The translations under genes and the position numbers were made by a program. The notes under the pieces are model-generated. The model searched no databases, was not told where the DNA came from, and worked only from the letters and a program-made list of their open reading frames with translations. This document shows, piece by piece, positions 15,654 through 24,527 of a stretch of 64,000 bases of DNA. The stretch's first letter is position 1, and each line of letters opens with the position of its first letter. The stretch is from Streptomyces sp. CB03234 (GTDB lineage Bacteria; Actinomycetota; Actinomycetes; Streptomycetales; Streptomycetaceae): contig NZ_LIYH01000007.1 of the NCBI RefSeq assembly GCF_001905885.1, positions 412,804 to 476,803 of the forward strand, given 5' to 3'.

Positions 15654-18317
15654 GTGTCCTCACTGACGTACGAACTCGTCCTGGCGGGCCTGGCGGTGGG
15701 CAGCGCGGCCGCCCTGACCGGGATCGGACTGATCGTCACCTACCGGGCGACGGGCGTGCTGAACCTCGCGCACGGCGCCATCGCGATGGTCTGCGCGTAC
15801 GTGCTGCGGCACCTGGTCGTGGAGTGGGGCTGGCCGCTTGCGCTCGCCGCGTGCGTGACGCTGCTGGTGGTGGCGCCCGGTATCGGGCTGGCGCTGGACC
15901 GGGCGGTGTTCCGGCCGGCGGCGGTGCTCGACCTGGACCCGGCGCGGACGCTGGTGGCGTCGATCGGCGTGTTCGTGCTGCTCGTCGGGGGCGCGGCGCT
16001 GGTGTGGGGCGGCGGGGCCCGGGCGGACGCGCCGGTGCTGCTGGGCGACGACCCGTGGGTGCAGCTGGGCGCGGTGGTGCTGGTGGGCGGCGCGGTGGGG
16101 GCGGTGACGCGCTGGACGCGGCTGGGGCGTGAGCTGCGGGCGGTGGTGGACAACCGGGCGCTGGCGGTGCTGGGCGGGATCGACGCGGACCGGGTGTCGG
16201 CGGTGGGGTGGGCGTTCGGATCGTTCACGGCGGGGCTGACGGGCGTGCTGCTGGCGCCGTACGTACGCCTCGATCCGTACGGCCTGCCGCTGCTGGTCGT
16301 CGAGGTGATCGCGGTGGCGGTGGTGGCCCGGATGCGGAGCCTGCCGGTGGCGGTGGCGACGGCGCTGGTCATCGGGGTCGCCCAGGCGCAGCTGACCCGG
16401 TTCCACCCGGTGGGCTGGTCGGGCCCGCTGGTCCAGGCGGTCGCCACGAACCTGTTCGTCGTCGCCCTGCTGGTCGCCGCGCTGGTACTGCCGGGCGTGG
16501 GGGCGCGGGACGCCCTGCCGCGTACGTCGACGGCGGGCGCCCGCGTCCCGCCGGGGGTGTGGGTGGCGACGGGGGTGCTGTTCCTGCTGCCGCTCGGCTT
16601 CGCCGGGGGCGACCTCCAGACGGCGGTCCAGGTCCCGGCGCTCGCCGTCGTCCTGCTGTCCCTGGTCGTGGTCACCGGCCGGGGCGGTCAGATCTCACTG
16701 GGCCAGGCGGCGTACGCGGGCCTGGGCGCCCTGTTCACGGCGCTGCTGGCGGCGGGCCGCTTCCCGGGCCTGCCCCGCCTCCCGGAACTCACCGCCCTCC
16801 TGGTGGCCGCCGTGCTGGTCGCCCCGCTCGGGCTGCTCACCGGCTGGCCGGCGATCCGCCGCCACGGGCTGGCCCTGGCGCTGGCGACGCTCGCGGTGGG
16901 GGTGGCGGTGAGCCGGTTCGTGTTCGCGCAGCCGTACGCGACGGCGGGGCTGTCCCTGGAGCGCCCGGCGGGCCTGGTGTCGGACCGCGCGTACTACACC
17001 GTGGAGCTCGCGGTCCTGGCGTGCGCGCTGCTGTGCGTCGCCGCGCTGCGCCGGGGCCGCACGGGCAGGGCGCTGGCCGCGCTGCGCGACCACGAGGCGG
17101 GCGCGGAGGCGGCGGGCGTGCCGGTCCCCGCCCTGAAGGTCCTCGCCTTCGTGGCGGGCGCGGCCCTGGCGGCGCTCGGCGGCGGCCTGCTGGGCATGGG
17201 CGTCCAGGCCTTCGACCCGGCGGCGTACGACGCGGTGCGCGGCCTGCTGTGGTTCGCCGCCGTCCTGGTCCTCGGCGCCGACAGCCTCCTGTCCCCCCTG
17301 GCCGCGGCGGTCCTCCTGGTCGGCCTCGACGCCGGCGCCCGCGGCGGCGCGGCGGCGGCGGTGATCGGCCTCCTGGCCGCCTTCACCGCCCGCGTGCCGC
17401 CACTGACGTCGCTGCTCCCGTCCGCCGGACACCCACGCGCGCGTGGCCCCGCCCCGGCCGCACCAGGCTCCCCCGCCCCCGTGCCCGCCGACGGCGCCCG
17501 GCCACCCACGGGAAGACCCGCACCCGACCGTCTCACCCGCACGGGTGGTGCAGGTGAGGACACGAGCCCGGCCGGCGGCCGGGCGCACCCCCACCGGCCC
17601 CCGGCCGCCCCCGCACCGCGCCCCGCCGCACCCGCCGCACCCGCCGCACCCGCCCGAGGCGAGCCCGCACCCGCCCGCGGCCTCCAGGCCCAGCGCCTCG
17701 GCCTCCGCTACGGCGGGTTCACCGCCCTCGACCGCGTCGACCTCGTCGTCGAGCCGGGCAGGGTCACCGCTCTCGTCGGGCCCAACGGCGCCGGCAAGAG
17801 CAGCCTGTTCCACTGCCTGGCCGGCACCACGCGCCCCACCTCCGGCCTCATCCGCCTCAACGGGAGCGACATCACCGCGCGCCCCGCGCACGCCCGCACC
17901 CGGCTCGGGATCGCCCGGACGTTCCAGGAGCTGGCGGTCTTCCCGTCCCTGACCGTCGAGGAGAACGTACGCATCGGCGCCGAGCAGGGCCACGTACGCG
18001 GCGATCCGTACGCCGTCGAGCAGGCCCTCCGCCTCCTCGGCCTGACCGGCGCCCGCCACCTGCCGGCCGCCGGGCTGTCCACGGGCGCCCTCCGCCGCGT
18101 CGAGGTCGCCCGCGCCGTCGCGGGGCAGCCGCACACGCTGCTGCTCGACGAGCCCGCCGCCGGCCTGGACGCCGACGAGACCGCCGCCCTCGCCCGCGTA
18201 CTGAAGGCCCTCGCGGCGGAGGGGACGGCCGTGTTCGTCGTCGAGCACGACCTCGACCTGGTAGCGGACATCGCGCACACCGTGCACGTCATGGAGGCGG
18301 GGAGGCTCGTGTCATGA
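15654..18317 (+). CDS. LivH-LivM-LivG fusion: two permease domains plus ATPase of a branched-chain-type ABC transporter
   Basis: 887 residues in one frame from GTG 15654. Residues about 1-290 are LivH-like (GIGLIVTYRATGVLNLAHGAI; DPYGLPLLVVEVIAVAVVA). About 295-600 are LivM-like (VVVTGRGGQISLGQAAYAG; ALRDHEAGAEAAGVPVPALK). About 600-675 is a Pro/Ala/Arg linker with GTG-rich composition. About 680-887 is a LivG-like ATPase: Walker A GPNGAGKSSL, Walker B TLLLDEPAAGLD, H-loop VEHDLDLVADIAHTV. The ABC signature is LSTGALRRVEVA rather than LSGGQ. Normally these are three genes; the fusion fixes their stoichiometry. It overlaps the next gene, a LivF-like ATPase, by 4 bp (ATGA). Confidence 0.9.
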   Translation: MSSLTYELVLAGLAVGSAAALTGIGLIVTYRATGVLNLAHGAIAMVCAYVLRHLVVEWGWPLALAACVTLLVVAPGIGLALDRAVFRPAAVLDLDPARTLVASIGVFVLLVGGAALVWGGGARADAPVLLGDDPWVQLGAVVLVGGAVGAVTRWTRLGRELRAVVDNRALAVLGGIDADRVSAVGWAFGSFTAGLTGVLLAPYVRLDPYGLPLLVVEVIAVAVVARMRSLPVAVATALVIGVAQAQLTRFHPVGWSGPLVQAVATNLFVVALLVAALVLPGVGARDALPRTSTAGARVPPGVWVATGVLFLLPLGFAGGDLQTAVQVPALAVVLLSLVVVTGRGGQISLGQAAYAGLGALFTALLAAGRFPGLPRLPELTALLVAAVLVAPLGLLTGWPAIRRHGLALALATLAVGVAVSRFVFAQPYATAGLSLERPAGLVSDRAYYTVELAVLACALLCVAALRRGRTGRALAALRDHEAGAEAAGVPVPALKVLAFVAGAALAALGGGLLGMGVQAFDPAAYDAVRGLLWFAAVLVLGADSLLSPLAAAVLLVGLDAGARGGAAAAVIGLLAAFTARVPPLTSLLPSAGHPRARGPAPAAPGSPAPVPADGARPPTGRPAPDRLTRTGGAGEDTSPAGGRAHPHRPPAAPAPRPAAPAAPAAPARGEPAPARGLQAQRLGLRYGGFTALDRVDLVVEPGRVTALVGPNGAGKSSLFHCLAGTTRPTSGLIRLNGSDITARPAHARTRLGIARTFQELAVFPSLTVEENVRIGAEQGHVRGDPYAVEQALRLLGLTGARHLPAAGLSTGALRRVEVARAVAGQPHTLLLDEPAAGLDADETAALARVLKALAAEGTAVFVVEHDLDLVADIAHTVHVMEAGRLVS

Positions 18318-18994
18318 GCGTCGAGATCGCGCTGCGCGCCGCCCGCGTCCGCTACGGCCCCCTGGAGGCCCTGCACGGCATCGACCTGCCCGTCCCGCCC
18401 GCCACCATCACCGTACTGCTCGGCCGCAACGGCTCCGGGCGTACGACCGTGCTGCGCGCCCTCGCCGGGACGGTGCCGCTGAGCGGCGGGCGCGTCCTGT
18501 GGCGGGGCGATGACGTGACCCGGCTGCACGCCCACCGCCGGGCGCGCCGCGGCCTGTGCTTCGTACCGGACCGGCGTGCCGTCTACGCCACGCTCACGGT
18601 CGCCGAGAACCTCGAACTGGGCGCCCCGGCCCGGCACTTCGCCCCCGCCCTCGACGCCTACCCCGAGCTCCGCCCGCTCCTCCCCCGCCGCGCCGGCACC
18701 CTGTCCGGCGGCGAGCAGCGGATGCTCGCGCTCTCCCGGGCCCTGCTCACGCCCGCGCGTGTCGTCCTCGTCGACGAGCCGGCCCTCGGCATGTCGCCCG
18801 CCGTCGCCGCCCGTACCTACCGCCTGCTGTGCGGCCTGTGCGACCGCGGCGCGGCGGTCGTAGTGGCGGAACAGCGCCCGCCGGCCGGTCTCCCGCCCGG
18901 AACGCTGGCCCACGAACTGCGCCGGGGAGTCCTGTCCTTCAGCGGCGAGCCGGCCGAGTTCACTTACCGCCGGCGCTCTTCGGGGCGGGCTTGA
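18314..18994 (+). CDS. LivF-like ABC ATPase with an Arg-substituted Walker A
   Basis: 226 residues, start coupled (ATGA) to the fused transporter gene. The layout is LivF: VRYGPLEALHGIDL, Walker A region GRNGSGRTT, GLCFVPDRRAVYATLTVAENL, signature LSGGEQRMLALSRALL, Walker B VVLVDEPALGMSP, VVVAEQRP (LivF normally has VEQ instead of an H-loop His). The invariant Lys of Walker A is Arg, which usually cripples ATP hydrolysis. The partner ATPase domain in the fusion keeps its Lys, so the pair may be asymmetric with one competent site. The 3' end overlaps the convergent LysM gene by 35 bp. Confidence 0.85.
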   Translation: MSVEIALRAARVRYGPLEALHGIDLPVPPATITVLLGRNGSGRTTVLRALAGTVPLSGGRVLWRGDDVTRLHAHRRARRGLCFVPDRRAVYATLTVAENLELGAPARHFAPALDAYPELRPLLPRRAGTLSGGEQRMLALSRALLTPARVVLVDEPALGMSPAVAARTYRLLCGLCDRGAAVVVAEQRPPAGLPPGTLAHELRRGVLSFSGEPAEFTYRRRSSGRA

Positions 18995-19514
18995 GCCCCG
19001 GAAGGGACAGCATCATTCCCGGCCGGATCCGGTTCGGGTCCGCACCGATGACCTTCTCGTTGGCCTTGTACAGGGCCTTCCAGCCGCCCGGCACCTTGAA
19101 GCGGCGTGCCACGGAGATCAGCATGTCGCCCGGCTGGACGGTGTGGACACGGCCGGAGAGCCCGTACTTCTTGGAGCAGGTGGGCCAGGCCGCCCAGCCG
19201 TGCAGGCGCAGCACCTCCTCCGCGACCGTGATCTGCTGCTTGCGGGTCGCCCGATCGGCGCGCGGGGCGTAGGTGAGACCGCCGTACGCCTCCCAGGTGG
19301 ACTGCTTGAACTGCAGTCCGCCGTAGTAGCCGTTGCCGGTGTCGAGGTCCCATCGGCCGCCGCTCTCGCACTCCGCCACGCAGCCCCACGGCCACTGGTC
19401 GCCGGCGCAGTCGGCGGCGGTGTGCACGGCCGGTGCGGCGACCGCGCTCGTCGTTCCCCACCCCAGCAGCAGCACGGCCGGCGCCACGGCCGGCCACAAG
19501 CGGATCTTCGGCAT
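18960..19514 (-). CDS. Secreted Rpf-like transglycosylase with LysM domain
   Basis: 184 residues. Residues 1-27 form a signal peptide (PAVAPAVLLLGWGTTSAVAA). Residues about 34-110 form the resuscitation-promoting-factor transglycosylase domain: WPWGCVAECESGGRWDLDTG, YYGGLQFKQSTWEAYGG, HGWAAWPTCSKKYG, with catalytic Glu in AECESGG. A LysM domain follows (VHTVQPGDMLISVARRFKVPGGW, NRIRPGMMLSLP). Such proteins cleave peptidoglycan and promote growth or germination. I saw no ydaO-type (c-di-AMP) riboswitch hallmark in the short 192-bp upstream region. Monocistronic. Confidence 0.9.
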   Translation of the reverse strand: MPKIRLWPAVAPAVLLLGWGTTSAVAAPAVHTAADCAGDQWPWGCVAECESGGRWDLDTGNGYYGGLQFKQSTWEAYGGLTYAPRADRATRKQQITVAEEVLRLHGWAAWPTCSKKYGLSGRVHTVQPGDMLISVARRFKVPGGWKALYKANEKVIGADPNRIRPGMMLSLPGLKPAPKSAGGK

Positions 19515-19706
19515 CGGCCCACGCTAGGGGGCGTCACGGCGCCCCACGCCGCGGCGCGCGGGGCGGCGGCCGGGGCCCACCCGGTCGGCCGACGCGCCGA
19601 GCCGCGAGGCAACCCGTGACTCCGGCCCCGGATCGCCCGTTGAACTCTTCATGAGACGAGCCGGGATCCGCCCGGTATCGCACGCAACGAGTCCGAGGAG
19701 CCACCC

Positions 19707-20495
19707 GTGCCCCGCATGCTCGACGTCAGCGAGGACGTACGCGCCGAGATCGGCGACGAGGAAGCCGACCGGCTGCTCGCCGGCGAGAACGCCCCGGGCA
19801 GCTACGACTGCACCTCCTGCCGCACCCCGGGCGACTCCGAGCAGGAGCGCACCAGCACCGTGCTGTTCGTCGGCGAGGAGACCGCGGTCCTCGCCTTCGC
19901 CCACGCCACCTGCATCCCCTCCCAGGTCGTCACGGTCGCCGAGGAGCAGCTCCAGGGCGCCGTCCGGTCCATCACCGGGGCGGAGGCGCAGCCGACGCCC
20001 GTGGCCCCCGTCGCCGTCGGTGACCAGGCCGTCCTGGGCGTCACCAGCGGTCTGGTACTGATCGACAACGAGCTGCACCCGGCTCTCGTCGTCGAGCCGA
20101 CCGCGCCCATCGCCCGCCCGGGTTCGACGGGCGGCGGCGACGAGTTCCTGCCGCTGCTGATCGAGCAGGGCTTCCTGCCGGTCGGCGACGTGAACCAGAA
20201 GCCGAGCCCGATCGCCGGCTGGTCCGTGCTGCTGGCCATGGGACAGCTGCACGCCATCCTCCAGCCCGGTACGGGTGGGGGCAGCCCGGTCGCCTGGTGG
20301 CAGGCCCACCAGCCGCTCCAGGTCACCGAGGGCTGGCGCGCCGCGGCGAACAAGTCGCACACGGTGCTGGTCTTCGCCGCCCCGGTCGGCTGCATCGGCC
20401 AGCAGCCGCGCGAGGACCTGCTGCGGGACGCGCTGGAGAAGGCGGCGGCGAACGGTCGGCTGGTGGCGGCGGCGATGCCGCTGGCCGGTACCTGA
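19707..20495 (+). CDS. Conserved streptomycete protein of unknown function
   Basis: 262 residues from GTG 19707, 6 nt after GAGGAG. The N-terminal part has a CTSCRTPGD Cys-x2-Cys pair and ATCIPSQVV; the body alternates hydrophobic strands (LVLIDNELHPALVVEPTAPI, GWSVLLAMGQLHAILQ) and ends with a helical VGCIGQQPREDLLRDALEKA. No TM segment or signal peptide. I do not recognise a characterised family. The stop overlaps the start of the next gene (TGATG), indicating coupling. Confidence 0.7.
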   Translation: MPRMLDVSEDVRAEIGDEEADRLLAGENAPGSYDCTSCRTPGDSEQERTSTVLFVGEETAVLAFAHATCIPSQVVTVAEEQLQGAVRSITGAEAQPTPVAPVAVGDQAVLGVTSGLVLIDNELHPALVVEPTAPIARPGSTGGGDEFLPLLIEQGFLPVGDVNQKPSPIAGWSVLLAMGQLHAILQPGTGGGSPVAWWQAHQPLQVTEGWRAAANKSHTVLVFAAPVGCIGQQPREDLLRDALEKAAANGRLVAAAMPLAGT

Positions 20496-21580
20496 TGCAC
20501 GCCAGGGCCATGGAAGGCCGGGCCCCGGAGGACCCGGCCGCCCGCCCCGGCATACGCCCCGACTACGACCCCCCGGCCGCCCCGTTCGCGCCGGTCATCC
20601 CGATGACGCCCGCCTCCCCGACGACGAGAGTCGGCGCTCCCGTGACGCCGACCGTCCCGGCACCCTGGGCGGCCGTCCCGTGGTCGGCTGCCGCCCCGTG
20701 GACGGCGGCCGCCCCGGCCACGGCCGCCGACCCCATCGCTCCGGGCGCCGCAGCCCCCGCAGGCGCCCCCGCCACCTCGGCCACCCCGCCCATGGCGACC
20801 TGGTCGGCTGCCGCCACGGCCGCCGACCCGGCGCCGGCAGGCCGCCCGGCCACGGCCGCCGACCCCCTCAAGGCGGCCGCCCCCCAGACGACAGGCGCCC
20901 CGTCCACGGCCACCGACCCGTGGACGGCGGCCCGCCCGGCCACGGTCGCCGGCCCCATCGCGCCAGGCGCCGCAGCCCCGGCGGCCACCCCGCGCACGGC
21001 GGCCGACCCGCGCCCGGCGGCCGCCCCGTGGACGGCGGGCCGCCCGCTCACGGCCACCGAACCCGTCCCCCCGGCAGCCGACCCGGCGACGGCCGCCGCC
21101 CGGGTCGCGGTCGGCGGGACGTCCCGGGCGGGTGCTGTGGGGCCGTCCGCCGGGGCGCTCACCGCGGCGGCGCGACCGGCGTTTTCCGGGGCGGGGCCGC
21201 ATCCGAAGGGCGGCGGGGTCGTTGGCACATACGTGCACGCATACGAGCCATCCCGCCAGCCGTACCAGCAGATTCCCGCCATGCGCTCGACGCAGGACGG
21301 ACTGTCCACCCAGTCCACCCAGTCGGCCACGCCGATCTACGACGCGCTGTACTCCGAGTACCTGAGGTCGTTCAGGACGCTGCCCGGCGACCGCAGTGGC
21401 GAGGAGGACCTCGGGTTCAAGGGGTTCGGGACGTTCGGGTCGGGCGGCGGCACCGGTGCGTACCAGACGCAGCACAGCGGCGGCTACACGGGAGCCTGGC
21501 AGCAGGTCGGTATGCGCCGGCCCGCCGGCCATCACCACGTCCCGGCGGCGCTGCCACCGGCGCCCCGCAGAGGTTTGTGA
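20495..21580 (+). CDS. Pro/Ala-rich repetitive protein, coupled to the upstream unknown gene
   Basis: 361 residues from ATG 20495 (TGATG overlap). Residues about 25-235 are low complexity: imperfect repeats of the kind TAADP, APATAADPIAPGAAAPAG, TAARPATVAG. The C-terminal third is ordinary sequence: YVHAYEPSRQPYQQIPAMRS, TPIYDALYSEYLRSFRTLPG, DLGFKGFGTFGSGGG, QQVGMRRPAGHHH. The folded tail is the part likely to be conserved; the repeat may vary in length between strains. No membrane segment. Function unknown. Confidence 0.65.
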   Translation: MHARAMEGRAPEDPAARPGIRPDYDPPAAPFAPVIPMTPASPTTRVGAPVTPTVPAPWAAVPWSAAAPWTAAAPATAADPIAPGAAAPAGAPATSATPPMATWSAAATAADPAPAGRPATAADPLKAAAPQTTGAPSTATDPWTAARPATVAGPIAPGAAAPAATPRTAADPRPAAAPWTAGRPLTATEPVPPAADPATAAARVAVGGTSRAGAVGPSAGALTAAARPAFSGAGPHPKGGGVVGTYVHAYEPSRQPYQQIPAMRSTQDGLSTQSTQSATPIYDALYSEYLRSFRTLPGDRSGEEDLGFKGFGTFGSGGGTGAYQTQHSGGYTGAWQQVGMRRPAGHHHVPAALPPAPRRGL

Positions 21581-21594
21581 GCGACCACCCGCAC

Positions 21595-21641
21595 ACGACG
21601 GCGGGGCCGGAGCGAATCGTTCGCTCCGGCCCCGCCGTCGT
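21595..21641. terminator. Strong hairpin between the Pro/Ala-rich gene and der
   Basis: A perfect 22-bp stem (arms contain CGGCGGGGCCGGAGCGAA and TTCGCTCCGGCCCCGCCG) with a 3-nt loop, between convergent genes, so usable in both directions. Confidence 0.9.
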
Positions 21642-21658
21642 CATGCGCTACGAGCGCG

Positions 21659-23107
21659 TCACTTCTTGCGGCCGCGCTTCTCCCGCACCCGCACCGAGAT
21701 GTGGATCGGGGTGCCCTCGAAGCCGAACTCCTCGCGCAGCCGGCGCTCGACGAACCGCCGGTAGCCGTGCTCCAGGAAGCCCGACGCGAACAGCACGAAC
21801 CGCGGCGGCTTGGTGCCCGCCTGCGTACCGAACAGGATGCGCGGCTGCTTGCCGCCACGGATGGGGTGCGGATGGGCCGCGACCAGCTCGCCGAGGAAGG
21901 CGTTCAGCCGCCCGGTGGGGACACGGGTCTCCCAGCCGGCCAGCGCCGTCTCGATGGCGGGGACGAGCCGGTCCATGTGGCGGCCGGTGCGGGCGGAGAC
22001 GTTGACGCGCGGGGCCCAGGCCACCTGCTGCATCTCCGTCTCGATCTCGCGCTCCAGGTAGTAGCGGCGCTCCTCGTCGAGCTCGTCCCACTTGTTGTAC
22101 GCGATGACGAGCGCGCGGCCCGCCTCGACGGCCATGGTGATGATCCGCTGGTCCTGGACGGAGATGGACTCGGTGGTGTCGATCAGGACGACGGCCACCT
22201 CCGCCTTCTCGACGGCGGCGGCGGTACGCAGCGAGGCGTAGTAGTCCGCGCCCTCCTGGAGGTGGACCTTCTTGCGGATGCCGGCGGTGTCGACGAACTT
22301 CCACGTCGTGCCGCCGAGTTCGATGAGCTCGTCGACCGGGTCGCGGGTGGTGCCGGCCACCTCGTTGACGACGACACGCTCCTCGCCCGCGACCTTGTTG
22401 AGCAGGGACGACTTGCCGACGTTGGGGCGGCCGATGAGCGCGATGCGGCGCGGGCCGCCGACGGCGGTGCCGAAGGTCTGCTCCGGGGCCTCGGGCAGGG
22501 CCTTCAGCACCTCGTCGAGGAGGTCGCCGGTGCCACGGCCGTGCAGGGCGGAGACCGGGAACGGCTCGCCGAGGCCCAGCGACCAGAGCATGGCGGCGTC
22601 GGCCTCGGCGGACGGGCCGTCGACCTTGTTGGCGGCGAGGACGACGGGCTTGCCGGCCCGGCGCAGCAGCTTGACGACGGCCTCGTCGGTGTCGGTGGCG
22701 CCGACGGTGGCGTCCACCACGAAGACGACGGCGTCGGCGGCCTCGATGGCGTACTCGGCCTGGGCGGCGACGGAGGCGTCGATGCCGAGGACGTCCTGCT
22801 CCCAGCCGCCGGTGTCGACGACCTTGAAGCGGCGGCCGGCCCACTCGGCCTCGTAGGTGACACGGTCGCGGGTGACGCCGGGCTTGTCCTCGACGACGGC
22901 CTCGCGGCGGCCGATGATGCGGTTCACCAGGGTCGACTTGCCGACATTCGGCCGGCCGACGACGGCGAGGACGGGCAGCGGGCCGTGCCCGGCCTCCTCG
23001 ATCGCGCCTTCGACGTCCTCGATGTCGAAGCCCTCTTCGGCGGCGAGCTCCATGAACTCCGTGTACTCGGTGTCGCCGAGTGCCCCGTGGTCGTGCTGGT
23101 CGTTCAT
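21659..23107 (-). CDS. der: Ribosome-biogenesis GTPase Der (EngA)
   Basis: 482 residues with two tandem GTPase domains and a C-terminal KH-like domain. G1 motifs GRPNVGKSTL and GRPNVGKSSL, G2 KPGVTRDR and VAGTTRDP, G3 DTGG and DTAG, G4 NKVD and NKWD are all intact. The acidic N-terminal extension of about 45 residues before the first domain is usual in actinobacteria. Der acts in 50S subunit assembly. Third gene of a leftward run cmk-plsC-der, 57 bp after the acyltransferase gene. Confidence 0.97.
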   Translation of the reverse strand: MNDQHDHGALGDTEYTEFMELAAEEGFDIEDVEGAIEEAGHGPLPVLAVVGRPNVGKSTLVNRIIGRREAVVEDKPGVTRDRVTYEAEWAGRRFKVVDTGGWEQDVLGIDASVAAQAEYAIEAADAVVFVVDATVGATDTDEAVVKLLRRAGKPVVLAANKVDGPSAEADAAMLWSLGLGEPFPVSALHGRGTGDLLDEVLKALPEAPEQTFGTAVGGPRRIALIGRPNVGKSSLLNKVAGEERVVVNEVAGTTRDPVDELIELGGTTWKFVDTAGIRKKVHLQEGADYYASLRTAAAVEKAEVAVVLIDTTESISVQDQRIITMAVEAGRALVIAYNKWDELDEERRYYLEREIETEMQQVAWAPRVNVSARTGRHMDRLVPAIETALAGWETRVPTGRLNAFLGELVAAHPHPIRGGKQPRILFGTQAGTKPPRFVLFASGFLEHGYRRFVERRLREEFGFEGTPIHISVRVREKRGRKK

Positions 23108-23164
23108 GAAGTCCGTTCCTCGTTCATCATCGGCGGATCGACTGATCCGCTACTCAAGTCTCGC

Positions 23165-23809
23165 TCAGCGCCCGGTGAGGCGCCTGGCGTTTTCCAGGTG
23201 GGCGGTGAGCCGTTCCTGGATGCGTACGGTGGCGTCGTCCAGCGCCGTGCGGGTGCGGCGTCCGGAGCCGTCCCCCGCCTCGAAGGCGTCGCCGAAGACG
23301 ACGTCGACGCGGCTGCGCAGCGGGGGCAGCGCCTTTATCAACCGTCCGCGGCGCTCGGTGCTTCCCAGGACGGCGACCGGGAGGATGGGGGCGCCGCTGC
23401 GTACGGCGAAGTACGCGAGCCCGGCGCGCAGCGAGGCGAAGTCGCCCTCGCCCCTCGTACCCTCCGGGAAGATGCCGAGCACGCCGCCGTTCGCCAGCAC
23501 GTCCAGGGCGCCGGTGATGGCGGTGCGGTCGGGTACGCCGCGGTCCACCTTCAGCTGTCCGATGCCCTCCAGGAACGGCCCGAGAGGCCCCTTGAAGGCC
23601 TCCTTCTTGATCAGGAAGTGCACGGGCCGGGGCGCGGTGCCCATCAGCATGGGGCCGTCGAGGTTGTGCGCGTGGTTGACGGCGAAGATCACGGGGCCGG
23701 AGGCCGGGACCCGCCAGGCGCCGAGGACGCGCGGCTTCCACAGCCCGTACATCAGCCCGATACCGATGCCCCGGCCGACCGCGGCGCCCTTCTCCGAGAC
23801 TGGGGTCAC
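23165..23809 (-). CDS. 1-acyl-glycerol-3-phosphate-acyltransferase-like protein (PlsC family)
   Basis: 214 residues from GTG 23809, overlapping the cmk stop (GTGA). PlsC-type blocks: NHAHNLDGPM (H-x4-D catalytic motif), GVLGIFPEGTRGEG (FPEGTR substrate-binding block), PILPVAVLGS. One hydrophobic N-terminal stretch (VGRGIGIGLMYGLWKP) may anchor it. It should transfer an acyl chain to a lysophospholipid such as lysophosphatidate. The cmk-plsC-der order is widespread in actinobacteria, which supports a housekeeping role. Confidence 0.9.
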   Translation of the reverse strand: MTPVSEKGAAVGRGIGIGLMYGLWKPRVLGAWRVPASGPVIFAVNHAHNLDGPMLMGTAPRPVHFLIKKEAFKGPLGPFLEGIGQLKVDRGVPDRTAITGALDVLANGGVLGIFPEGTRGEGDFASLRAGLAYFAVRSGAPILPVAVLGSTERRGRLIKALPPLRSRVDVVFGDAFEAGDGSGRRTRTALDDATVRIQERLTAHLENARRLTGR

Positions 23810-24489
23810 TTGGCGGCCCGCTTCTCCTCGATGAGCGTGACGACGCACTCGATGACCTGCTGGAGGGTGAGGTCGGTGGTGTCGACCTCGACGGCGTCGT
23901 CCGCCTTGGCGAGCGGGGACGTCTTGCGGCTGGAGTCGGCCGCGTCCCGCTTGATGAGGGCCTCGCGGGTGGTGTGGACGTCGGTGCCCTTGAGCTCGCC
24001 GGAGCGGCGGGCGGCACGGGCCTCGGGGGAGGCGGTGAGGAAGATCTTCAGGTCGGCGTCGGGCAGGACGGTCGTACCGATGTCCCGCCCCTCGACGACG
24101 ATGCCCTGCTCGGCGCTCGCGGCGATGGACCGCTGCAGGTCGGTGATCAGGGCGCGTACCTCGGGCACGGCGCTGACGGCGCTGACCTTGGAGGTGACCT
24201 CCTGCGTACGGATGGGGCCGGAGGCGTCCACGCCGTCGACGGTGATCGTCGGGTGGGACGGGTCGGTGCCGGACACGATGGCGGGCTTGCCGGCGGCGGA
24301 GGCCACGGCGTCGGCGTCGTCGACGTCCACGCCGTTGGTGATCATCCACCAGGTGATCGCCCGGTACTGCGCGCCGGTGTCCAGGTAGCTGAGGCCCAGC
24401 TTGGCGGCGACCGCCTTGGAGGTGCTCGACTTGCCCGTGCCGGAGGGCCCGTCGATGGCGACGATCACGGATTCCACGGTGTCGGACAC
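23806..24489 (-). CDS. cmk: Cytidylate kinase
   Basis: 227 residues. P-loop IDGPSGTGKSSTSKA, then LDTGAQYRAIT, VEGRDIGTTVLPDADLKIFL and ARRSGELKGTD correspond to the CMP-binding and LID regions of Cmk, which phosphorylates (d)CMP to (d)CDP. GTG 24489 is used here, though the AGGAAG lies almost next to it and an in-frame GTG at 24477 is an alternative. First gene of the cmk-plsC-der run, 111 bp after tyrA. Confidence 0.96.
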   Translation of the reverse strand: MSDTVESVIVAIDGPSGTGKSSTSKAVAAKLGLSYLDTGAQYRAITWWMITNGVDVDDADAVASAAGKPAIVSGTDPSHPTITVDGVDASGPIRTQEVTSKVSAVSAVPEVRALITDLQRSIAASAEQGIVVEGRDIGTTVLPDADLKIFLTASPEARAARRSGELKGTDVHTTREALIKRDAADSSRKTSPLAKADDAVEVDTTDLTLQQVIECVVTLIEEKRAAK

Positions 24490-24527
24490 CTTCCTGGTAC
24501 GCGGGGTGCGGGCCGGCCGGTTGCCAA

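Noticed and set aside
1..19514. A secondary-metabolite gene cluster
   Set aside because: The glycosyltransferase, transporters and protease are scattered single genes; no PKS, NRPS, terpene or RiPP enzyme was found.
19515..19706. A ydaO-type (c-di-AMP) riboswitch before the LysM/Rpf-like gene
   Set aside because: Known upstream of some rpf genes, but the 192-bp region shows no recognisable core and is too GC-rich and short for a confident call.
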